Below, piece after piece: positions 33,400 through 46,242 of a stretch of 64,000 nt of DNA. The stretch's first letter is position 1. Each line of letters opens with the position of its first letter. The notes beneath the pieces were generated by a model. The model was not told the DNA's origin. It was given only the letters and a program-made list of their open reading frames with translations, and searched no databases. Position numbers and translations under genes: made by a program. Source of the DNA: Tanypteryx hageni (Eukaryota > Arthropoda > Insecta > Odonata > Petaluridae); contig CM054117.1 of assembly GCA_028673005.1 (NCBI GenBank), positions 50,358,870 through 50,422,869 on the forward strand. Reading direction: 5' to 3'.

Positions 33400-34345
33400 C
33401 CGTTCTCTCTCCATTTTTCTCCCCTCTCTTCCCCCTCTCTCTTCCCCCTCTCTCTTCCCCCTCTCTCGTCCCCCTCTCTCGTCCCCCTCTCTCTTCCCCT
33501 CTCTCTTCCCCCTCTCTCTTCCCTCTCTCTCTTCCCCCTCTCTCGTCCCCCTCTCTCGTCCCCCTCTCTCTTCCCCCTCTCTCTTCCCCCTCTCTCTTCC
33601 CCCGCTCTCTTCCCCCTCTCTCTTCCCCCTCTCTCTTACCCCTCTCGCTTCCCCCTCTCTCTTCTCCCTTTCTCTTCCCCCTCTCTCTTCCCCCTCTCTC
33701 TTCCCCCTCTCGCTTCCCCCTTTCGCTTCCCCCTCTCTCTTCTCCCCCTCTTTCTTCTCTACTATCTCTCTCCTCCCTGTCATTTCTCCCTCTCTTTCGC
33801 CTATCCCCCTCTTTCTCCTCTCTCCTACCACTTCTCTACCTCTTCCCCCTCTCTCCTTCCTCTACCTCCATCTCTCTTCCCATCTCTCTCTCCCCCTCTA
33901 TCTCCCGCTCTCACTCCTCCATCTCTCTTCCATTCTCTCTCTTCCCCTCTCTCCTCTCTTCCCTCCCTCTCTGTCATCTCTACTGTCCTTTCTGCTCTCT
34001 TTCTTCCCTCTCTTTCTTCCCTCTCTTTCTTCCCTCTCTTTCCCACTCTCTCCCCTCTCTCCTCTCTCTCTCTTGTCTCTTTCTTCTCTATCTCTTGTCT
34101 CTTTCTTCTCTCTCTCTCTTGTCTCTTTCTTCTCTCTCTCTCTTGTCTCTTTCTTCTCTCTCTCTTCTGTCTCTTCTCTCCCCCCTCCTCTATCTTCCCC
34201 TCTCTTCTCCCCACTCTCTTCCTATCCCACTTCTCAGCGATCGTTCACTTCGTTTAGTTACCATCAAGGCGCGACCTCACGGGTCGGTGTTATGTCTCTC
34301 CCTCTCTCGCTGCCTCTCTTTTTCTCTCGTTCTCTCTCTCTCTAG
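33400..34345. repeat. CT-rich minisatellite (13-bp unit)
   Basis: About 950 bp of almost pure pyrimidine on the plus strand. The core (33420-33760) is built on TTCCCCCTCTCTC, a 13-bp unit. Because 13 is not a multiple of three, three units make a 13-residue repeat, and all three frames stay open on both strands. This yields long spurious frames: plus SSPSLFPLSLPP repeats of up to 451 codons and minus RGKREGEERGG repeats. Downstream (33960-34180) the unit degrades to TCTTTCTTCTCTCTC. Confidence 0.95.
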
Positions 34346-34991
34346 CAACCCCTCACCCTCCGTCTGTCTTTTGCGTGTGTCCATAGGTCATTCATCCCCC
34401 ATCATACCAACTCCCTCCACTTTTTCCATCTGCCTCTGCACATATCCCCGCGCTTCCCATCCTATCCCCTCCGGCGACAGCTCATCCCACCTCCCTTCCC
34501 CTTCCCCCTACCGTCCACTTCCTCTGGCGCGGCTAAAACCGAAGCGTGCGCGCATTATAAGTAAGGGTGTCCCACGTCGAGAAGTTCCTTAAATATTTTT
34601 TTTTGTTAGCGCTGAAAAGGCAAACAAGCAGGGATATCAGCCAGAATAAGGCAAACGGACAGTGATAGGGGTTATTGTATGCATAGAGATATGCAGCGAG
34701 ATAGACGAGGATTTGAGAAGAGAGATGAGAAAGGGAAGGATAGAGGAATATGAAGTTAAGGAAGTTGAGAGAATTTAAATGGCGGAAATGTTAGATAAAA
34801 TGCAATGTGATGTGAAGAGAGGGAAGAAAGAGAGTGAGGGAGGTGAAAGGGTAAAATAAGAGGGGTAGAGATCAGAGAACGAGAGGGGGCAAGTTACAAA
34901 GATAGGAAGAGAAAACAAACATAGGAAATTAATAGATTTCGCCTTTATTTGGATGAGATTGAAACTACACAGGCTCTTCTTCCATCTAACT
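34346..34991. other. No gene; GA-rich stretch next to the hAT end
   Basis: 34680-34900 is GA-rich. 34940-34991 (TTTATTTGGATGAGATTG to CTTCCATCTAAC) closely matches 21891-21940, which also lies next to a hAT end. Confidence 0.6.
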
Positions 34992-36190
34992 CGGCGGTGC
35001 TCAAACTTTTTTTTCTCCGAGGTCCACACGTGAAACTTTTAAAACTGTGAAGGGCCAGAATGAAAAATGATTTGCCATGATACTGTTAATATATTTATTA
35101 CAGCATTAATTCATTTCAACATAATACAGGAATGATAAAAAATCAATGTGACTGGTGGAACTGAGGATTCTGAATAATCTTCTGCAGATCAGGCTGTCGC
35201 TCAGAAATAGCTATCTGTAACATATTATCGACGTGCATATCAGTAAGTTGGGACCGGTACAAATTCTTCATATATTTCAACTTTAAGAAAGACGCTGCAT
35301 ACAAATATATGGAACAAAATAAGGACAATATGAAAATGGCACAGTCTTTCAAAGACAAGTAGATACCTCTCAGGAACAATTTTCCAAAATTCAGCATATT
35401 TCGTGTCTTTGATATACTTTGTAAAAATCGCCTTCAGCTCAGAGTCATTTTTAGGTTAATGAATTTATTCATCACAGAAACTCGACTGAATCCAAAACAT
35501 TCAAGGACTTTTACTTCGTTGTATGCGACGATTTTTCAACCAGCCTTGTATAGGCTTGACATCCTGAATCTTATTCCCATTTCAGCCGCAAACTGTGCAA
35601 AAAAATCTGCCATAGTCTCATATATGGAAGTCTTGATATTACATTCTTTCTGCATTTCAGCTACGGTTGGGAAGTTGATCAAGTCACCTTCTTTAAGCTC
35701 ACTTTCAATAATTGCAATTTTCTCTTCAAAAACTAAAACTCTCTTGTACATTTGACTTACGATTTTATTTTCCCACTGTAAATCTAGCTGAAGTGAATTG
35801 AATTTGTTTGTGTTACCAGCCGAAAACACTGACAAAATTTACCAGTCATTACTTTCAAGGTTCGGGTATTTTTGTTCTATTTTACCGAAAAAAATGAATG
35901 ATTTCGTGAAGAAGTTTGAAGAATATTTCCAATACTTCGCTCATGCTGAGCCACCTAACTTTGGAGGGTTGGATAACGTCTTCACACTCAAGAGTTGAGT
36001 TCAAGAACACCCTTTGGTTTAATTTACGGGTTCTAATAAAGGTAACAGTGTTGACAAATACCTGCATCACCTCTTTCAATTGCTTCACTGCAATCTCGCA
36101 AGCCAAATTCCCTTGATGGAGCAAGCAGTGAAAACTCACTAAGTTAGGCTGATGGAACTCCTTGTTCACGAGAGCCCTATTGCAGGAAAA
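34992..36190 (-). pseudogene. hAT transposase, C-terminal half (GTF2IRD2/ZBED-like)
   Basis: Minus strand, from about 36190 down. FHCLLHQGNLACE, TFIRTRKLNQRVF and SKVRWLSMSEVLEIFF match the core of hAT transposases of the type domesticated as GTF2IRD2/ZBED proteins, where FHCxxHQ, FIRxRxLNHRxF and VRWLSRGxVLxRFF are conserved. After stops near 35880-35835 the frame resumes with NSLQLDLQWENKIVSQMY and LINFPTV. A shifted frame at 35397-35143 gives FCSIYLYAASFLKLKYMKNL and YRSQLTDMH, the hATC dimerisation region. The end, GTTTGAGCACCGCCG on the minus strand at about 34992, looks like a hAT terminus. The N-terminal half, with BED finger and first catalytic residues, is missing. Not functional. 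Confidence 0.85.
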
Positions 36191-38987
36191 TACCCTCTCA
36201 AGGAGGGGAGAAAGAGAAAAGAAGAGAGAAAAGGTAGAGAAAAATATAGAGGAAGACAGGAAGAGAAGAAGCGAGGACAACAGCAGTTGACATATTGATG
36301 CAGTTGCTATTGCTAAAAGATAATGAAAATCATATTAGCCTTTACATCACCAATCATCCGTCATCAGTGGCCATTCAACAGTATCAGAAACGCTCATCTG
36401 TTTTCATAATTGTTTTATGGCTATTAGAGATATGCACTGTGACAGTTTGATTTCAACCACAAGGCGAACTCGATAATTGCCTATTGAATCGGTTAAGGTA
36501 AGAGAGAAGTGAATTAAAAGTGGGTTATGGAATGAACAAGTGGTAAGAAAAAAAAAACAAAAAATAGTAAGAACGAGATCGAGACATTCCCATTAATTTC
36601 AACTTGTATAATTTACAACTGTTTTCGATCAAGATTTTTGATTGTTGCGTAAAAATGAAGCGTTTATACGAAATGACATATGAACAGAATTGGTACGCGA
36701 TCCGTAGCCACAGCTCGAATTGAAAAATGGCGCCATAAAAAGGCATAAGAATGCAGTGAGAGAGAAAACCCAAGACTGTGGCAGGCAGAGAATAATAAAC
36801 GGAAAGAGAAAAATAGTAGAGGGAGAAGCAGAGAGAGAGAGAGAGAGGAAGGAAGAGATTGCAGAAGTGATTGAAACGAATGGGCCGTGACGCTTTAAAA
36901 GATTTAGTGCCCGTTGTTTGGAATAGGAAGAAGGGCGAAGAGATAGATGTGAGGAGGTCGTAGTCTTTTAGATGACTGTCTTTTTTCTCTCTTTCTCTAT
37001 CAAATCTCTCGTAACCCCCTCTCTCTCTCCCTCTATTCCATCATCCTTCCCTTTTAACGAACGCATTTGATTGTGCGTGAAGGGTTTTAGTTGAGCGTCC
37101 TCTCCTCCGTCACGTTTGTGACGCTGAAGTGTTTATTGCAGGATGATGACGATGGGGGAGGAGGGGGGTGTTGGGTATGTGGGGGGGGGGGAGGGATGGA
37201 TGGGGTAGGGAAGTCGCCGGCTGTGTGTGACCATCATGCAGAACACGATGATGGGGTTTGAGATGGTGGAAGTAGTTATAAGGACTCAACACGGGTAACA
37301 CGACAAAAGGGTTCTCTGTGACGCGAGAGCCGAGTGTGCATTACACGTCCGTGTCGTTGCTGAGGCGATGTTTTGAACGGATGAATGATTTCGCACTTGA
37401 TGTTTGCGTCGAGCGGTGTAAGCTTTTTTTATTTTTAGTTCCCGTGTCCTCTCGCTTCTTTTCAACGTGGCGCCGCTTTGTTCCCTGGGACCTTTGTTGC
37501 GGAGTAGTGAATGGAAAAAGTCTGGAAATTGTAGTCCGAAATTTACATTTTTGCATCTAGAAATGTACGACGAGGGGTATCGCAAGCAATTTTTTCAAAA
37601 TTATTTTACTCGAAAAATAAAGTACAGTTTGAGCGAAACGTGACCGAGCGTTCTTGATTCATATTTAACCCACTATTTAAGTTTTTACGATACAATTTGC
37701 AATTGTACAAGTTTGTGAGTAGCCTCATTAAAGAGGCTCTTATTCCTGAATACCGCCGTTAATTCAATGGCACCAAAAGCAGTTAATAATAAACAGTATC
37801 TAACATTTAATCGGAGTTTGACTTTATTCGCTGGACGAAGCCAAAATGTTTTGCATATTAATTTGGATAATATCTCGGGGAAATTTATATTTACAGAAAA
37901 ATAGACTTATTTATATAAGCACGAATCCAATTAAAGCAGCCCGGCTGAAAAAATGCGCATCAGTTCAAATTGATAAAATAAATAAAAATTGTCCATCCCT
38001 GCGGTTAAGTAGCGAGAATTAATGAGATTGTTATCGTAGTTTTGAATTTTTATTTAGAAATAAAATTCAATGAAGTAGTTTCAACTGGATATGGATTCGA
38101 ATAATGCTCTTTTTTGCCTAGGCCATAGCCCTAGCTTCATTTCCGTATCCAAAATAAAACGACAAAAAAACTCTAGTTAAAAAATATTTGTGATGAAAGA
38201 CGCTAGAATTGAATATCCTAATTTTTTCAGAATATTTATTTCCACCTCCGTTTTCTGAATAAGACAGACGACGGCCAAAAAACCTATCCCAGTACGCATT
38301 AATAAAATAACATTAAAATGATTTACGGTGATGACCAGAATTGAATATTTTAAAATTTTCCGGAAATATTTTCGAACAGGTGTTTTTGGGTGAAAATTCA
38401 ACTTGTCCACTTTTGCATCTCACTGCGCAGGTACAAATTAATACGTCACCTTTTTTCGCAGAATATACTAGTCTCTTCTTTGCGTTATTTATTTATCTTA
38501 TCCCGGCAGTTCCTCATGAATAAAAACAAGCTCTCTTTACATCAACCACGGGATCTCATCTCGCGAGAGACTTTTTTCTCGCAAAGAGCGAGATATCTGC
38601 CAAGATTCAGGTAATAGGCGCGAACTCATTCTGTTTGTCTCCCCTTTTTTATCATTATATTTTTCGTTGCACTCAATGCTTTTAGGTGAAATAGGTTCTG
38701 AACAAATAATTCTGCCGACTGAATGGTAGATTTTTTTAGTGTTTTTTTTTTTTAAACTGTCTGCGAAGGAGATATAGAGAGCGATATTAGAACATGTCCC
38801 ATACTTTTCCGCAGAGGCACTCGTGCCGATATGATTCCCAGAAGGGCTAGCGATGGATACGATGGTTTTAGCGCAAATCCTTAACCGTCGATGATAATGA
38901 AGCAGCCACTTCTCTTCCTTAATGTGAATGAATAATTTTTGAAGTATCTATCAGCGAGTTGTAATGTCTAATCGGAGACGTCGTGAA
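36191..38987. other. No gene recognised; GA- and G-rich tracts
   Basis: GA-rich at 36190-36270 and 36770-36860, CT-rich at 36980-37040, and a G-rich block at 37147-37210 with several GGG runs including a long G run. Frames of 60-99 codons at 37286-37585 overlap on both strands and resemble nothing known. 38180-38620 is AT-rich. Confidence 0.45.
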
Positions 38988-39258
38988 CATTGGCGTAGCG
39001 AGGGGGGGAGCAGAGGGGGGCAGTTATCCTCGGGCGCAGGGCGCAAACCCATGGACCGAAAATTAACGTTTCTGTTTATAAATAATAATAATAATAATAT
39101 TAGAATATATGCCGTGTTAAAATGCTAGTATAGTATACTTGAGTTTTCATCACATCCCCCATATCAAATTTGTCTGGAAGACTGCACAGGGAGCATTGGG
39201 AGGGGGTCGCATCTCTGTGACTTGCCCCCGGGTGAAGAAGAACCTAGCTACGCCACTG
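38988..39258. mobile_element. hAT-like MITE (271 bp)
   Basis: Left end CATTGGCGTAGCGAGG, right end CCTAGCTACGCCACTG, imperfect inverted copies. CAGTGGCGTAGC-type ends are common in hAT MITEs. The flanking octamers GTCGTGAA and GTCGCGAA match at seven of eight positions, which is good support for an 8-bp target duplication. Inside are G-rich (GGGGGGGAGCAGAGGGGGG) and C-rich (CTTGCCCCCGGG) blocks near the ends and a short (AAT)n run at 39078-39098. Confidence 0.8.
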
Positions 39259-42200
39259 GTCGCGAATACTATCTTGTAGATTCTCGTCTTGTGTTGTCAC
39301 GGAATATCTCTCTTGCCTCTTTTATGACCGATCTATTTCTTACATATGTAGTGAAATGACCTAAGTTAACTTTGAATTGTTATAAACGTAGAATATGTGC
39401 GTAAAACAATGAAAAAGATTGGTCAGTTGTTTATAAAATATTAACTGGTGACTTATTTTGAGTTAATGAGGACTTCTCTTAGCGTGGCCATCTATTAAAA
39501 GTAAATGTTCAAAAGTTCTCTTACCAAACAAAGAAACGTATTTATTCTTTCATAATTATCATATTTATCGGAATAAGTAGTCCCAAAAATCGCTGAATAA
39601 GCTTGGAGAGGAATTGTGAGAGAAAATACCGCAGGAAATATTTCGAAATAGGATTTTTTTGCCGGAAAGCACAGGCGCTGACGCGCTCTGAATTCGGTTT
39701 GGGAAGGTCATCTTTTCCGCAGCAACCTGCATTAATTTCTATGCGCCATATGTTTACATTTTTAAGCGCATTGGTGGTTATATCATGCGCATCTCGTATA
39801 TGATTTGAGGAGAAAAGAGGGATTTTCAACATATGAAAAAGATTTTAGAAAAAAGAAGTACCAAGCTTAAACAATGGTAATCACGAACACGCATACGTCA
39901 GACCAACTACTGATCTGATCTGATTGTATTACCAGGCCGAAGGTGCTATTCAAGCTGTTTCTGCTTGCAATTTTTTAAAATAAACAACAGAAAATTACAT
40001 TAAATTTGATGCCCATCGGTTTGACTAGCTAGTATAAATAATATATATGTAATTGTGTGTGCGTGCGTGCGCGTGTTCGCGTGTGTGTATATGTAAATAC
40101 TATGCCCACGTACGAAGAAGATTACCCCACGCTCGCTGCCATACCCTGACGCATTCCCATTAGGACACCGTCGCGGTAAAATCAGGTCACGCTTAATACC
40201 TGCCTCACTCCTTTTCGCGAAGCGAATTTTCGGCGAGGATTTAATGTCGCGGAGTGCTCTTGACATCTTTTCCACTCACCAACTGCGCTTCCCAGGAAAA
40301 GATACATGTAGGACGCTAGCGGGCAAAGTTGCACGCCGCGAATTCTTTGCACTGCGGAAAGAGAGAATCACGGTTTTCTGTCTCTCAATCTACGCAGAGT
40401 GAAGCGAGAAAGGTTTTACGCTTACTCCGTACCTCTCTCTCTCTCTCTCTGCGTCTCGTCTGATTATTATTTCGCCGCAGTAGTATTTTTGTGTTCTGGA
40501 AAGAGCTATCATTTCCGATGTTATGGATGACTCGGCTATCTCTCTCTCTTTCTATCTAGTCCTTACCTCTAGTTTTTTTTTCGCGGCGGGGAACATTTCT
40601 GTTTTTGACGCAGCCGAGAAAACTTGCGTTCCGTCTGAATTTTTGAAAAGGGAAGTTTTGGGAGATGATGTGTTCGGCGGAGTAAAGATTGCGTTTTCGT
40701 CAGCCGAATAAACGGGTGGAAAGGTTGCGCATTCCGAAAGTTGCAGTTGATAATCCATGTTTCTGCGAGAATTTTCTGTATTATGTTTGAACCGCAAAAA
40801 TATATCGACTCAAAAAATTCTGTTTTTTTGCGTAAGTATCCGATACCGTATCGGTTTTTTTGTTTCTTGGCATGATTATTTTATTTCCAAAAGGAAAAGT
40901 TTGTGAAATTAGCTTAGCATTAATGGTGTTTCTGTTAAGTTTATGCCAATTAAGTTAACATTATAAACATTAAGTGGCAGTATTTAGGACTACAGAAAGA
41001 ACTTAGAGCAAACTGTGATATCTTGACTATCCCTTTTACGGTATTATTATATGAAATTTCCGTTTATATTATCCTCATGTATTGTTAGATTCTCTAGCAT
41101 AGAATAGAATTATATCTTAGTCAATTTGATTTTCTTGCCAAAAACATCGCTCCAACAGGATGATCAGAAAACCTCAGTGTCAAACTTAAATTCATAAATT
41201 AGGTACATTCAATAATGCTCCTTCGACGTTAGGACGAAAATTACCTTCGTAGGCCTTTTTAAAGTTTATCGACCACACACCTCTTGACATTCCGACGAAA
41301 ATGGCTCTTTTTTATAAGAAAAGCAGCGGTTCACGGTAGCCCGCGCGAATGCCAATGTCATAGTTTGGCTGAAGGAACAAATTGAATGAATACTTGGTTG
41401 GGAGGATGGAGGTGAGGAAGGGAGGTTGAGGATGGGGGATAAAGAAAGAAGCGCCTTTTCCGAGGTTTAGGCCGAACACGTCCGAGAATCCGTGCTCTCT
41501 CGAGCGCATAGATAAAGAGGACGTGTCAGACCGCCGTGTGAGGCTTCCCATCGTGCATAACGCACATTCTCACTCTGGAACGGTGAAGGTACGTCGCGGG
41601 CTTCATCAGGAGTGAGGCGACGAATTATGTATTTGTTATCATTTCGCTTCAGCTCGTCTCTTATACGGATGAAGGTAAAGAGACATCGGAGAATTCCAGA
41701 AACGGGGAATAAGATTCTTTCGTTTTTTTTTTTTTGAGGCGTTCGGATCGATATCTGGCACCGTCTGCGACGGGGTCACTTCCGCGTGCAAGTTTTTATG
41801 CATGATTTTTACCGCATTTTCTTTATTTATCTGTCCTTATTCTCCCTGAGGCCTCGTCATATGCAGATGAAGAGGGTTTCTCATGCATTTGTAGACAGCA
41901 TGCTGACTTTTATTGCTCATTGCGTCGTTTGACACTAAAAGTACTCGTCGTAGATTGACTGATGACATATTTTTAGATAGACATTATTCAAACCCTATTA
42001 ATTGCCTCGGTTTTCATTTAGCGCTGTATTTTTATTATTAACTCGTTTGTTTATTTCCTCCCGATTCCATTAGATAATAAATCAGTGCTGTAACTGGTGC
42101 GTGGCGAAGGTGCCATTGCCTCAGGCGAAGCTCAACTTCCGCAAAAGATCTTTTCGTTTAATTAAATAAATATTTACTTGTAATTCAAATAATGCAGTTG

Positions 42201-45200
42201 TATAAGTTACATTAAAACTAGACATTCTTTGTTACAGCGCAGGAAAGATACTATTCCACAAAACCTTTTTCAAAACTTAAACTTTCCAATAGTCGTCGAA
42301 TCTTTAATCCACTCCAATTGGTAAATAAATAGTCTTTCGATGGAAATGTTATACAAGATAATTGAGTACCTGAAGAAGACTGTAAAGATAAACCGCACAA
42401 GTGAAGTAGGTTTCTCTTTGGAATGCGTGATATTTCATTTGAGAGCCATCTTGAGTTCAACCTGCAGCCATTAAATTATATCGTACTCAGAAATGCTCCC
42501 TTTAACCCTTTCTTACAACTTCCTTGTGAAACTGTAACTTTTTCATTTTAATGATAGGAGACCGTTTCAAATCGCACTAAAGCTAAATCTATGGCCGCAC
42601 AATTCTAGACGGATCTCTAAAAAAGAAAAAAACCGTGCTAAACCGTGAAAGCGTAAAGCGAGTTCATGCAATTCGAGGAAAGACTGCGCACGATATCAAT
42701 TATCGGAGTTTTGATTCTTTTAGTTCGGAAACGAATGGGGCGCTCCTGTCACGGACCGTATTGAGAACGCCTTCGGAGAAGTCGTTGGAGGAGAAAAGGG
42801 AACTAATATAGAGGTAGACCATCGAGAGAAAATTGGCGAAGTGGATACAAAATGGGTTGTTTCATTCCGGCTTCATTCGCGTCCGAAAAGTATTAACTCC
42901 TGTCAAATCCAAATACGGACTTCTCGGAAAACCTATTAGCCCCGGCCGGAGAAAACATTCATCTTTTATCCTTTCACTTTTTAATCGCTTCTCTATTTTC
43001 CCCTTCCGAGAAAACAACTTTTTTTCCTCTTTCCACTCCGCAGATGAAACGAGCCTTTGAACCGTAGTTGTCCATAAAGAACACGTAAATCTCGAATTTT
43101 TCATAGTGGTTTTTTCATAAATTGAAGAAAAAGGTTTGGGCGTGCGAGCGGGGATGGAGGGTCAACTGAAATTTCGCTGCATCAGTGTATTCCCTTGACT
43201 TGGTCGTATGCCGGGTTTCAGTGATGATGTGTTTTAAAGTCCGAAATTAGAGATATATTTTACTATTGTTTTATCGTGAACTATTGGTTATATTTGGTAC
43301 TTATGTACAATTTTATGTGTGTTCAACCTCCGAATTTGCTAAGATTCGATACTTTGAGGCTGCAAGTTGTCCTCAACAGGATTTTTCCCGGAAATGTTTT
43401 TTCTATTGGACATTCGATTGCAGCGCCCCTTTATAAATTTTCGTTAAAAATATTTTAGTTTTTCTCGTCTTCTATGCAAAATTTGATCGCGGCACCATCT
43501 ATAGGCAAATACTTTGAAGTCTTTCCTTTCTATTTCGAGTTTTTTGAAAAGTTACTCCAGGCAAAAAGACGTTTATATTGAACATGTGACCGTATCATCT
43601 CCTATATGAAATTCTGTTAAAATTTCTCTAGTTTTCCTTAAAACAGATAATTATCTTTTGTCCCCATAAAAATATTTTCTGGTAAAGATATGAATATATG
43701 CTACAAAAGTCGGCAGCGTTTTTCTTTTTGGTGCCACTCTTTGTCAACATTCGAAATTTCTTACCATCCGCACGTGATACCATTATGTTAATTTTCTCCG
43801 TAACTTTTTTGAAAAAGTGATAATTTTAATGCGAGGCGTTCTCCATGTCATAAGATATTGTTACAATATGATTACGACCAAAATAAAGGTAACGTTCTTT
43901 TAAAAATACATTTTTTGTAAATTTTTCGTGAATTGGCGTGCAATCTATTCGCATGGAATCTTTGTCGGGCCGGTATACCATAGATTACCCAACCCTTTTT
44001 ATTTGTATTTTAAATAGAGGATATATGCTATCACTCGAAGTTATATGGAGCAAATTTTACATTACTAACTATGAAAAATTAAAAAGAATGTTTTCAAAAG
44101 TCAACTTTTGCAACGCATTGTAAGGCATATAATAAAAGCCGAAGTGAAAGAATAGCGGTATTAGTTCAGATATCCTAAATTTGTTACAAACAATTTTCTA
44201 AAAGTCATCTCTTGAAAAGTTGTATGACGTACTTATTATGTAGAGGAACGTACAGGGCTTAAGTTATTCATCACTAGGCCATACGTCCACGCAGGTAGAA
44301 CTCCATGTGCCCGAAAAGGTGAACCAAAAAAATCCACAAATCTTGATCCGGTCTTTGGCTCTAGCATTAAGAATCCTCGAGTCCTATTCTTTAGACCGCT
44401 CGGGTCTATAATTCAATCAAGTTATGGCGATGTGTTTCCTCATAAATTCGACTCTGGTTCTCAAAAATAATTTAAGAAAAATGCTGCGGGTCTCGAGCAC
44501 TTTTATCCAGAAAATTTTAAAATAACGATAAAATACATAACAAAACAATAACTGTGAAAAATAATCGCAAAAACATAACGACACTCGTTCTTTTAAAAAA
44601 AGTCGCTATGAGAAATTGGACAAGTTTGAGTCGAGATAAAAATAAACCAGTGTAAGTTTATCGCCGAAGCGAAGTCGTGCATTCTCATTTCTCTGAAAAC
44701 AAAGTCCGAACATTCGAGAATTCCTCCCGATCCGGACGAAAGGATAAAAAGAAAGAACCGCGCATTCGCCTGTTTCCGTCCTCCGAAAAAAATAGTAGCG
44801 GGAGAAAAAAAACGGAGTAGGAACTGCGCCGTTAATTTCGGGGATCCCGTCGGCAAAATATATTTCCGCCAAATTGCCCGCGGCACGCTTAAAAGTTGTC
44901 CGTTTTTCTTTTTTTAGGCTCCAGCATCGTGAATTAATGCGCGCGCTCGGCCGCGTGCGCATTTGCAAGCGACGGAGAGTCACTCGAAGCCGAAGGAAAA
45001 AATTACCCCTAGCTTTTGTTTTTTTTTCCGTTCCGTGAGTGGCGTGATGCGGAATGGTTTTAAGAATGCCGGTTCGTTTGGAAAAAGAGGAAAGAAAAGA
45101 GTAACATCGCGAAATGAGGCGAATGGTAAAAAGAAAGAGTGGAAGTGAGAAAGGAGACGTGTTTAAAAGTTTGTGTGTGTGAGAGAGAGGGAGAAAGGAA

Positions 45201-45782
45201 TAGAGTAGCGGAGACAGGGATGATGTGGTTTGGGTGAATAGTGAACAGCGTTGGCAGAGTTTTGGGGATCCTACGGCCGCCTCTTACCCAACATCATCCT
45301 TTATTACCTTCATCCAAATATTCCTGCGCGCGGTTCCCATCGGCAAACCTACCTTCCCTCTCCCTCGTTCTAATTCCCGGCTTCAAAAAATCCACTTCCC
45401 TCACCCTTCTCTCCTCTCGTCCCTCTTTCTCTCTCTCTCTCCACTCATCAAAAGATTTCCACCCCTCTTTCTTCTCCCTCCTGTTCATTATCCGTGGCTT
45501 GATAACGCTGGCCGTCTCCAAATGGATGACCTATGCGCTTCCGTTCTTTTGAATAATTTTAATTTAATCCTCAGATACATTTCCTCTTCTTTCATCTTAA
45601 TAATATCATCAAATTGCAAATTTACTTTTATCGTCGATGTTTCGCTCCGCAGTAGGAATTTTTACGCATTCGTCGATGGTAGATTTTTTCTGTAACATTA
45701 TCGAAACGCTTTTTATCTATCTTAGTGCTCTTATGAGTTTTGAAGTATTTGTAACGAGATAAGTGGGTGTAATGGTTTAATA
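39259..45782. other. 6.5 kb without a recognisable gene or repeat
   Basis: A (TG)n-like patch with CG interruptions is at about 40050-40090, a (TC)n patch at 40434-40450 and CT-rich sequence at 45350-45470. GC-richer patches lie at about 40110-40480, 41290-41640 and 44630-45100. Frames up to 156 codons (45225-45695) run through CT-rich DNA. None of the translations shows a known motif. This is the longest stretch free of identifiable transposons in the window. Confidence 0.4.
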
Positions 45783-45880
45783 CAGGGGATCCCAACATGG
45801 TGCTCGCGAGCACCGCTATGCTTTTGAGCAGCCTGGTACTCGAAATCGTACTCTTGAGCACCGAGTCTTTCTTCATAAAT
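45783..45880 (+). mobile_element. Possible hAT element left end
   Basis: CAGGGGATCCCAACATGG followed by TGCTCGCGAGCACC resembles hAT termini (CAGGGGTxCCCAACC) with a palindromic subterminal GGTGCTCGCGAGCACC. GAGCACC recurs at 45855-45863. No matching right end was found, so this may be a truncated copy. Confidence 0.4.
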
Positions 45881-46074
45881 GTAATTTATGTATTAAAAGC
45901 ATTAGTAATAACTTTGAAATCGGTCTGTTTTTTATTTGTGACCATTCCCAATGTTTGCAACAATACAGTGGTTTTCGCTTGATTTTATTTCAAATGACTT
46001 GGTGCTTTTCATAATGAAATGTTTGGTTACTCTCTGACTTAATGAGTGACTTCTTACAGTTAGTAATCTTCGCC

Positions 46075-46242
46075 GATATAGCCGTCTTGTGCTTACACAA
46101 TGATATGATGAAGACGGCTACAGTCGTCTTGTTTATATACAACAACACAATGAATTTCGCAACAGACGTCTTGTCCACCCATGAAAACGTTATGAAGGCG
46201 GCTATAGCCGTATTGTACCCCATGCATAAGCACAATTGTGTT
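46075..46242. repeat. 42-bp minisatellite, four diverged units
   Basis: Four units of 42 bp are recognisable by recurring GTCTTGT and ATGAAG-type phrases. Because 42 is divisible by three, the unit appears as a 14-residue repeat in translation: ATVVLFIYNNTMNF, ATDVLSTHENVMKA on the plus strand and KTTVAVFIISLCKH on the minus strand. Both strands stay open across it. The nucleotide divergence is large and no family match is recognised, so I treat it as a repeat and not as a gene. Confidence 0.65.

Noticed and set aside
33358..34214. 157- and 129-codon Arg/Glu/Gly-rich minus frames
   Set aside because: Reverse complement of the same CT minisatellite.
32990..34345. 451-codon plus-strand frame, plus overlapping 336- and 165-codon frames
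   Set aside because: Nearly all of it translates the CT minisatellite; all frames are open there on both strands, so length is not evidence of coding.
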